A DNA stretch of 64,000 bases from Saprospirales bacterium. GTDB taxonomy: Bacteria; Bacteroidota; Bacteroidia; Chitinophagales; Saprospiraceae. The position numbers were made by a program, and so were the translations under genes. Within the stretch, counting starts at the first letter, position 1; each line of letters opens with the position of its first letter. Positions 8,189-14,789 of the stretch are shown here, one piece after another. The stretch spans positions 124,001-188,000 of the forward strand of contig JADJYG010000001.1 of assembly GCA_016719895.1 (NCBI GenBank), in the 5' to 3' direction. Below the pieces are notes generated by a model. The model was given only the letters and a program-made list of their open reading frames with translations. It was not told the origin of the DNA and did no database searches.

Positions 8189-9577
8189 ATGCAACCCTTA
8201 GACGAGCAATACTACAACCGGCTGAACGACATCGCCCATGCCATCCAGGAGTCCCCGGCCCTGGTGCAATACCTGGAGGAAGAGGAAGATGAGTTTTACA
8301 ACGAACTCCGGCAGGAGTTCGAACCACAACTGTCCGTCATTCACCACGAAGTGGCGGCCAACGCGCCGCTTCAGATGGTTACGTTTGAAAAAACGCTGCT
8401 GGAACCTGTATTCGAAGGTTTGTATCTGCCCCGTATCCTGGGTTATGCCGTGCTGCGCGGCGAAATTAACGACCAGTACCGCTACGTGCGGCCAAACGAC
8501 CATTTCAAGGAAATCCTCCTGGCGATCTGCCAAAGCGTCCATTTTGAGCAACTCAAAAAGCGAATCGGCCAAAGTATCCAGGTCGGATTTGCACTGAGCA
8601 GCGACATCTGGATCACCAACCTCATGAGCCAGGTGGAAAACAAACGCATCCGCTATTTTCTCCAACAGCAGAAAAACGACCGCTTTCGCGACCAGAAAGA
8701 CCGGGCCGAACTCTACCAGCGTTACTCCAATCAATTCCGCAACGAATTATACTATTCTGCAGATTTCCCCAAAAACCGGGGAGAAATGAAGGCCAACTTT
8801 TCCGCCCTGCGGCAATTTCTGCTTAAACGCTTCGAAGTCGGCGGCGATAACTCCAGCCTGAAAGCGCAAATCCGCGATTTCCTGGGCAACAAAGAGTTTC
8901 AAAACACCGAAGAATACGCCGAAATGCTGGTTATGTACGGCAACTTCATCCCGCTGGATGAAAAAGAACTAAAAGAATGCAGCGCACACTTTGCCCGCGA
9001 ACGAAAGTCCTTTCCCGAATTTGATGAAAAATACCTCAGTTTCCTGGTTGTCCTGTACAAAGCCAACCCACACATGGGCGCTGAACAGGATACCCGCATG
9101 AGCAGTATGCTGGATAAGACCGCCGCCGACAAAATATCCGACTTCTATCGCATCGCCGATAAGGTGCACAGCATGGGGTATGTGCATCCCGACGTCATCG
9201 ATGCCGTCCAACTTTTTTACAACAACCACGAAGGCTTGTCGATCGAAAGCACTTGCCTGCGCCAACTGATCCTGAATTACTTCGCGCGCCTGATCAAGGG
9301 CCTGACCGAACGCGAATACGCCGATTATTTCGAACTGACCAAAATATTCAGCATTTATATGCGGATATTCGGCAATCAGGAATTCAACCAGGCGGTGGAA
9401 AAGATATCGATGACGTATGTGCAAAAATTGCTCACCGTGTTTACCGACAAGCGCGCCAAGGATTACCAGGATGTGAAAAAGTTTGTGTCCACGCAGTTTG
9501 TCGACCTGGGCTTTTTGAAAGACAAAGAGGTCGCCGAGATGTTCAAAACCCGCCGTAAAAAACGAAAAGGGGAATAA
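8189..9577 (+). CDS. Conserved hypothetical cytosolic protein
   Basis: The ATG at 8189 gives 462 residues beginning MQPLDEQYYNRLNDIA. The in-frame extension back to 8135 would lie inside the rpsP terminator, so it is rejected. The protein is almost wholly alpha-helical by composition, rich in Phe, Tyr, Leu and charged residues, with no signal peptide, transmembrane segment or nucleotide-binding motif. It ends in a basic tail TRRKKRKGE. I do not recognise a family. It stands alone between the rpsP terminator and lepB, with 179 bases to the latter. Confidence 0.75.
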   Translation: MQPLDEQYYNRLNDIAHAIQESPALVQYLEEEEDEFYNELRQEFEPQLSVIHHEVAANAPLQMVTFEKTLLEPVFEGLYLPRILGYAVLRGEINDQYRYVRPNDHFKEILLAICQSVHFEQLKKRIGQSIQVGFALSSDIWITNLMSQVENKRIRYFLQQQKNDRFRDQKDRAELYQRYSNQFRNELYYSADFPKNRGEMKANFSALRQFLLKRFEVGGDNSSLKAQIRDFLGNKEFQNTEEYAEMLVMYGNFIPLDEKELKECSAHFARERKSFPEFDEKYLSFLVVLYKANPHMGAEQDTRMSSMLDKTAADKISDFYRIADKVHSMGYVHPDVIDAVQLFYNNHEGLSIESTCLRQLILNYFARLIKGLTEREYADYFELTKIFSIYMRIFGNQEFNQAVEKISMTYVQKLLTVFTDKRAKDYQDVKKFVSTQFVDLGFLKDKEVAEMFKTRRKKRKGE

Positions 9578-9756
9578 TTCCCGGAGTTGGCGCCATCCTT
9601 ACCCGCCGCTACCGTGATACGGCAGCGGCAAACGTCGATCGAGATTTTCCCCATACCGGTCGAACCAGCCGCTGCCAATGAACGGGAGCGTCTATCTTCG
9701 CGCCGGCTCATTCCGCCGGTATTTCAAATTTTCAGAACCCAATTTTGCATTTCAGC

Positions 9757-11376
9757 ATGTCGGTACTCATTTTTCTGATTGTCCTCTATATTTTGCTCAG
9801 CCTGAGCATGATGAAACTGTTTGAAAAAGCCGGCATCCCCGGATGGAAAGCCCTGGTGCCGGGCCTGGCAGCGGTAGAATGGTGCAAAATGGTCGGGCGC
9901 AAACCCTGGTATGCCGCCTGGCTGTTGTTTCCGGTGGTCAACCTGTTTATTTACGCCGCTTTGTGTATCGACATGGTGCGGTCGTTCGGCAAACACAGCT
10001 TCTGGCAGGCAGCGCTCTCGGTCATTTATGCCCCGATCCTCTTTTTTATGATCGGCCGAAACCCGGCCGACCAGTACGGAGGCCAGATTCTGGAGCGCGA
10101 ACGGGATTTCCACCGTCAATATCACGAGGCCCAGGAAAAAAACGACAAGATGGCTTTGCGCAAGCTGGAAGCCGGCAGCCCATTCCGGAAGTCGCAACTG
10201 CGCGAATGGACCGAAGCCATCATTTTTGCCGTTTTTGCGGCGGCATTTATCCGGATGTTCCTGATCGAAGCCTACGTTATCCCGACCTCTTCGATGGAAG
10301 GCACCCTGAAGGTGGGCGATTACCTGTTCGTGAGCAAAGCCCATTACGGCATCCGCACTCCCATCACCGTATTGCAATTCCCGTTGATCCACAACCGGTT
10401 CAGCAATGGCAGCGGCGTGCTGGCCCGGGAGTCGTACTTCAGCGAGCCCAGCCTGCCCTATTACCGCCTGCCGGCCATCGAACAGATCGACCACAATGAA
10501 CCCGTGGTGTTCAACTTTCCGGCCGGCGACAGCGTCATCATCACCCCCACCCGCACCTACGACGTGTACCAGTGGCGCCGCGAGGTAGACATGCTGCGCC
10601 GCGCCAGCCGCGCCGCGCCGCCCATGCCGGAAGTGGTGGCCCGGCCACTCGACAAAAAAGACCACTATATCAAACGCTGCATCGGCCTGCCGGGCGACAG
10701 CCTGCAAATCCGGAACGGGCAAGTGTACATCCAGGGGCAAGCCGTGCAAAACCCCGAACACCTGCAGTTTGCCTATCATATCCGAAACAGTTCCGGCAAC
10801 CTCAACCTGAAAAAACTGGAGGAAATCGGCGTCAGCCTGAATGACGCCATACCCATTGAACTGCCGACCGGCGAAATCCGGCGGTACTACAACCTCGATG
10901 CCGGGCAGGTGGCAAAAGTCAAATCCTGGGGTTCCGACTTCGTTCTGGAGCGCTTCACCCCCAGCGCACGCCCGGGATACGTGTTCCCCAACGAGCCCAA
11001 CCGCTTCGCGGGCTGGACCGTAGACAACTTCGGCCCGATTTACATTCCTAAAAAAGGGACCTCCGTCGAACTTACGGCAGCCAGCCTGCCTTTCTACGAG
11101 CGCATCATCCGGGTGTACGAAGGCAATACCCTCGAAGTGCGAAACGGCAAGTTTTACCTCAACGGCCGGGAAACAACCAGCTACACGTTCCAACAAGACT
11201 ATTACTGGATGATGGGCGACAACCGGCATAATTCCGAAGATTCCCGGATCTGGGGCTACGTGCCGGCCGACCACGTGGTGGGCAAGCCGCTGTTCATCTG
11301 GTTTTCCACTAAAAACGGCAATATCCGCGAGGGCATCAACTGGAGCCGGATTTTCCGGTCGGCCAGCCGGATGTAA
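9757..11376 (+). CDS. lepB: Signal peptidase I, long Bacteroidota form
   Basis: The protein has 539 residues from ATG 9757. Hydrophobic segments near residues 1-20, 50-75 and 85-100 form an N-terminal membrane domain of the DUF5684 kind that precedes many Bacteroidota signal peptidases. Another helix at about 155-175 leads into the catalytic box PTSSMEGTLKVGDYLFVSK, where the Ser before Met (about residue 179) is the nucleophile. HYIKRCIGLPGD supplies the general-base Lys, and MMGDNRHNSEDSRIWG is box E. The enzyme removes signal peptides from Sec-exported proteins at the periplasmic face. The insertion between the catalytic boxes makes it much longer than E. coli LepB. A strong terminator follows. 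Confidence 0.95.
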   Translation: MSVLIFLIVLYILLSLSMMKLFEKAGIPGWKALVPGLAAVEWCKMVGRKPWYAAWLLFPVVNLFIYAALCIDMVRSFGKHSFWQAALSVIYAPILFFMIGRNPADQYGGQILERERDFHRQYHEAQEKNDKMALRKLEAGSPFRKSQLREWTEAIIFAVFAAAFIRMFLIEAYVIPTSSMEGTLKVGDYLFVSKAHYGIRTPITVLQFPLIHNRFSNGSGVLARESYFSEPSLPYYRLPAIEQIDHNEPVVFNFPAGDSVIITPTRTYDVYQWRREVDMLRRASRAAPPMPEVVARPLDKKDHYIKRCIGLPGDSLQIRNGQVYIQGQAVQNPEHLQFAYHIRNSSGNLNLKKLEEIGVSLNDAIPIELPTGEIRRYYNLDAGQVAKVKSWGSDFVLERFTPSARPGYVFPNEPNRFAGWTVDNFGPIYIPKKGTSVELTAASLPFYERIIRVYEGNTLEVRNGKFYLNGRETTSYTFQQDYYWMMGDNRHNSEDSRIWGYVPADHVVGKPLFIWFSTKNGNIREGINWSRIFRSASRM

Positions 11377-11399
11377 GGCCTGATTGCGCAACACAGGCA

Positions 11400-11438
11400 A
11401 AAACGCAGCGCCAGGGCAGTACCTGCGCTGCGTTTTTT
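11400..11438 (+). terminator. Rho-independent terminator of lepB
   Basis: AAAACGCAGCGC (11400-11411) pairs with GCGCTGCGTTTT (11425-11436) and the T-run continues to 11438. It isolates lepB from the STAND operon downstream. Confidence 0.88.
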
Positions 11439-11509
11439 GCGTCTAAGAAACCGCGCCGGGGATTTTCCCGGGAGGAACTCAGGTAAAAGTTGTCAAATTT
11501 GAAACAAAA

Positions 11510-11536
11510 TTGGGGGAACAAAATTTATTACCTTTG
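11510..11536 (+). promoter_or_regulatory. Candidate promoter of the SIR2/STAND operon
   Basis: TACCTTTG at 11529-11536 fits the -7 consensus exactly. The nearest TTG (11510-11512) leaves a 16-base spacer, slightly short of the usual 19-21. The leader to the start codon at 11656 is about 110 bases. I see no other promoter before 17567, so the four reading frames are likely one transcript. Confidence 0.5.
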
Positions 11537-11655
11537 TGGAGGAATGAATACAACCTTTTTTTGTGCCTCTCAACATAATTTCTTTTCGGGTACCCATGCC
11601 AGCGATACGTTGTGCTTGGGCCCTCTAATTTTTAATACAACCGACCGCTTTACCA

Positions 11656-12564
11656 ATGGCTGAAGTTAATGAGGACATAACCGCAGTTCATGCGCAAGAC
11701 GAAGACCAAAATACGTTTGCAACCGTAATCTGGGATGAATTTCTTCGTAGTATCGAAGAAGAAAAGTGCGTCATTTGTGTAGGGCCAGGTATTTACACGG
11801 AAAAAGGAGTAAGCCTGGAAAAGCAATTGTTCGAACACCTTAAACCATTTGAACGCACTTTAAAGATCCAGGTTTATGAGGACGGCTGGCTGCAATATGA
11901 CCCGTCCAACTACAACATGGTCACCTTCCGTTATCAGCTGAAACAATTTTTTAACAAACCATTTCCAAGCGCAGATCGGATTTTTGAAAAACTGGTACAA
12001 ATACCGTTTCACCTTTATGTTTCAGTCACATTTGACCGGAAACTAGATTCCGCTTTCCAAGGTTACGACCACCATTTTGATTTTTATGACAAAAATCATC
12101 CTGTAGACGAAAAAACGACGGAGGAGCCCATTAAAGAATGCCCTTTGGTGTACAATATGTTGGGCGATCTGGAAAAAGTCGAGTCCCTGGTATTGACCCA
12201 GGATGAGCATTATAAATTTCTAAAATCGATTTTTAGAGAACAAAGTATGTCCTCTAAATACCGGAGCGCCATAGAATCAGCCGATCACTTTATTTTTCTG
12301 GGAATACCATTTGACAAATGGTACATGCAGATTTTCCTGAGGATATTAGGGCAGCATCAAAACAAGGATAAACAAAAATATGCACCTGATAATATTACCG
12401 TTGAAGAATTACAAAGGATTTGCGAGGAACAATTCAACATTACCTTTATCAATTCGGATATCGAGGGTTTCGTAACGCGTCTTTTAAAAAATTCAGCCCG
12501 GATCAATTGCGCAAAAAAAGCAACCGGCCAACAGAATTCCCGGTGGTCGAAATCGAATCGATGA
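11656..12564 (+). CDS. SIR2-like domain protein, first gene of STAND operon
   Basis: The frame encodes 302 residues. Segments that line up by eye with SIR2-like (sirtuin-fold) effectors are VICVGPGIYTEKG (39-51, nucleotide loop), YVSVTFDRKLDSAF (121-134, place of the TxNxD motif), PLVYNMLGDLEKVESLVLT (163-181, place of the catalytic-His box) and DHFIFLGIPFDKWYMQIFLR (210-229, the Rossmann FIGxSFxD-W motif). Many prokaryotic SIR2 effectors cleave NAD+. Here the usual Asn and His appear replaced (Thr-Phe at 125-126, Asn at 167), so activity is uncertain. The last ~24 residues after position 278 do not look like protein; the coding signal moves to the -1 frame at 12483-12489. No signal peptide, hence cytoplasmic. 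Confidence 0.7.
   Translation: MAEVNEDITAVHAQDEDQNTFATVIWDEFLRSIEEEKCVICVGPGIYTEKGVSLEKQLFEHLKPFERTLKIQVYEDGWLQYDPSNYNMVTFRYQLKQFFNKPFPSADRIFEKLVQIPFHLYVSVTFDRKLDSAFQGYDHHFDFYDKNHPVDEKTTEEPIKECPLVYNMLGDLEKVESLVLTQDEHYKFLKSIFREQSMSSKYRSAIESADHFIFLGIPFDKWYMQIFLRILGQHQNKDKQKYAPDNITVEELQRICEEQFNITFINSDIEGFVTRLLKNSARINCAKKATGQQNSRWSKSNR
12483..12489 (+). other. Slippery heptamer T TTA AAA at a -1 frame switch
   Basis: In the SIR2-like frame the codons are CTT TTA AAA AAT, so bases 12483-12489 read T TTA AAA, a canonical X XXY YYZ -1 frameshift site. Slipping back one base continues as K-K-F-S-P-D-Q-L into the EAD11-like frame, giving a sensible linker. A 7-bp pairing (12499-12505 with 12562-12568) begins 10 bases downstream and encloses a 5-bp hairpin (12523-12527/12540-12544). 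A missing A in the A6 run would produce the same picture, so function is unproven. Confidence 0.45.
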
Positions 12565-12809
12565 TCCGTGACGCCCGGATTGACGAAGCGTTTGAAGTGT
12601 TTTTTGATGCGTTGAAATTTAATCGAAACGCCTGCAAGGATGTCTTGGAAAAGGCAAATAACCTGTGGCGGAATTTTAAGGAACAAAAAGACAGGTGGTC
12701 CGTACAAGGTGTGATCAGCAATGATGAGTATAACCGCGAGCTAAATAAAATTGCCCTGGGCCTTCAAGCCCTTATAAATGATGCAACCGCATGCCTCAAG
12801 AAACAATAA
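12561..12809 (+). CDS. EAD11-like effector-associated domain (separate or fused to SIR2)
   Basis: The ATG at 12561 overlaps the stop of the SIR2-like frame as ATGA, typical of translational coupling, and gives an 82-residue protein. The domain reads IRDARIDEAFEVFFDAL, then NNLWRNFKEQKD, then GVISNDEYNRELNKIALGLQALI. This matches the pattern of effector-associated domain 11 (acidic helical bundle with G-x-I-S-x-x-E/D-Y-x-x-E-x-N-x-I). EADs couple effectors to STAND sensors by homotypic contacts. Protein-like coding in this frame extends upstream to 12490 (PTEFPVVEIES completes helix 1), so the natural product may be a SIR2-EAD11 fusion made by a -1 shift. It overlaps the STAND gene by 19 bases. 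Confidence 0.65.
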   Translation: MIRDARIDEAFEVFFDALKFNRNACKDVLEKANNLWRNFKEQKDRWSVQGVISNDEYNRELNKIALGLQALINDATACLKKQ

Positions 12810-14773
12810 ACCAATACCGGTATCCCGGTTCCAGGCCATTCGAAACGAACGAACGGTCGCTGTTCTTCGGCAGAGAACAGGATACGGAGGCGTTTTACCG
12901 GTTGGTCAAACTGCATCCGCTCGTCACCTTATTTTCAAAATCCGGTATTGGCAAGAGCTCCTTGCTGAACGCTGGCATCATTCCCCAGGTCATCAAGGAT
13001 GGCCAGTATGAGCCGCTTCGTATCCGTTTTGAGGCGTTCGTAGAAGGGAAAAACCTTTCTCCACTCGATATCTTCCGAAAGGTAATCGTACCAAATGGAT
13101 CAGCCTCCACCTTTTTGGATAAACTGATTGAAAACGAACCGTCGCTGTGGCACGATATCAAAGAGTTTCAGATTGAAAAAAACAAGGGGCTATTATTGAT
13201 TTTTGACCAGTGCGAGGAACTATTCACCTATCCTCCGGAAACGATTCAGGAATTTAAGCGACAACTTGTTGAAGCACTGTATACCGTCGTTCCGGATCGT
13301 TATTTGAATATTCTGGAAAAATTTCTGTCTGAAAACAATGGAAGCCTGCCACTTACAGACGAGCAGATGCAGCAGCTGCAAACGCCTCCGTCCATTAAAA
13401 TAATCATTTCCATTCGGTCTGACCGCAAATATTTTTTATCGAAACTGAGCGATAGCCTGCTGGATGTTGAAAAAATAGGGTATGAACTCAATCCGCTCGA
13501 GATCGATCAGGCAACCCTGGCCATTAAACACCCCGCGCAGATTGATGACCCGACCCTGGCCACTCCAGTTTTCCGGTACTCTGAAGAGGCCATGCAAGAA
13601 TTGCTTCGGTTTCTGACTAAGGGCGGATCACAAAAAGTGGAGCCCTTCCAGCTCCAAATATTGTGTAACGTCCTGGAAAAAAAGGTGCAGAAGCCCGGCC
13701 AGGTGTTGCAAAGGGGTGACCTGGGCGATGTCGAGAAAATCATTGAAAACTACTATGAAGACCAATTAGCGCTGATTAAAGACCCAAAGGAACGCGAAGC
13801 GGCAAGGACGCTGATTGAGAAGGGTTTGATCCTGGAGGAAGGGAAAATCCGCTTAACCCTTTTTGAAGGCCAAATTGCCCGGGATTATCCCATCAAGCCG
13901 GATACTATTGTACAACTGGTCAACAGCCATTTATTACGGCGCGAAGTGAGCCTGAAAGGCGGCTTCATGTACGAACTGAGCCATGACGCCTGGGTAGATC
14001 CCGTCTTGAGAGCCAAAGCCCGCCACGAAGAAGCCAAACAAAAAGCGGAAGAAGCCCGGCGGAGAAAGGAAGAAAAAGAAGAACTGGAACGCCAGCAAAA
14101 AGCCCGTGAAGAAGAAATACGCCTCGAACGCGAAGCCCGGGAGGCCGAACTGACCCGCCAAAAAGAAATCGCCGACCGGGAGCGGGGCCTGCGTTTGGAA
14201 GCCGAACGCAGCCGGCGGAGGGCACTTATTTATGCGCGGATCGCCGTGGCAACCAGTATTTTGATGCTGCTACTGGGCGTTCTGGCTACCGATTATTACA
14301 TCTGGTCATTGGTATCCACCGGTACGAGGCTGGAAGACAGTGAAAAGTATGACGATGCCGTAAAATCCTTTGAAACTGCCCGGGATTTTGACCTTTTGGA
14401 CCGGTATACATTGCAGATCAGAATAGATAGTGTAAAGGTTAAGCAGAAACAACAAGCTGACTATAACATCTTAGTTAGTCAAGCCGATTCTCTAAACAAC
14501 CTGGGGGGGCAGTATCTTCTTGACGCCCTGGATTTGTACAAAAAAGCCATCAGTACCGGTTACCCAAAATATGAACATGCTAAAGCTCAATCGGACGCAA
14601 TTCAGAACCAGCGATTTACTATTTCGCGCACACTGCTGAGCGACGGAGTTGCGCGATTTGATGCTGGTAACTTTTCAGGCGCATTACAACTCTATGAAAT
14701 TGCCGACAAGTTTGACCAAAACAATGATTATATCCGGAGAAAAATTGAGCAAACCAGAATGAAAATGAAATAA
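12791..14773 (+). CDS. nSTAND1-like NTPase with coiled coil, TM helix and TPRs
   Basis: This 660-residue protein opens with YRYPGSRPFETNERSLFFGRE, the entry of the novel STAND NTPase 1 family. Walker A is SKSGIGKSSLL at 49-59 (first Gly replaced by Ser); Walker B is LLLIFDQCEELF at 134-145; the sensor-1 strand is IIISIRSDR at 204-212. A winged-helix-like part runs to ~400 (YELSHDAWVDPVL), then a charged coiled coil at 405-478, one transmembrane helix at ~482-503, and TPR-like repeats at 510-660. Arg-rich residues before the helix (SRRRALIYAR) predict NTPase inside and TPRs in the periplasm. STAND proteins are NTP-driven switches that oligomerise on sensing a signal. It sits between the EAD gene and a secreted WD40 protein. 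Confidence 0.8.
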   Translation: MPQETINQYRYPGSRPFETNERSLFFGREQDTEAFYRLVKLHPLVTLFSKSGIGKSSLLNAGIIPQVIKDGQYEPLRIRFEAFVEGKNLSPLDIFRKVIVPNGSASTFLDKLIENEPSLWHDIKEFQIEKNKGLLLIFDQCEELFTYPPETIQEFKRQLVEALYTVVPDRYLNILEKFLSENNGSLPLTDEQMQQLQTPPSIKIIISIRSDRKYFLSKLSDSLLDVEKIGYELNPLEIDQATLAIKHPAQIDDPTLATPVFRYSEEAMQELLRFLTKGGSQKVEPFQLQILCNVLEKKVQKPGQVLQRGDLGDVEKIIENYYEDQLALIKDPKEREAARTLIEKGLILEEGKIRLTLFEGQIARDYPIKPDTIVQLVNSHLLRREVSLKGGFMYELSHDAWVDPVLRAKARHEEAKQKAEEARRRKEEKEELERQQKAREEEIRLEREAREAELTRQKEIADRERGLRLEAERSRRRALIYARIAVATSILMLLLGVLATDYYIWSLVSTGTRLEDSEKYDDAVKSFETARDFDLLDRYTLQIRIDSVKVKQKQQADYNILVSQADSLNNLGGQYLLDALDLYKKAISTGYPKYEHAKAQSDAIQNQRFTISRTLLSDGVARFDAGNFSGALQLYEIADKFDQNNDYIRRKIEQTRMKMK

Positions 14774-14789
14774 TAAATCTCCTTTCGCA

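Noticed and set aside
9724..11400. Long (558-codon) reverse-strand frame opposite lepB
   Set aside because: It is a GC-driven shadow; lepB on the other strand has all the catalytic motifs.
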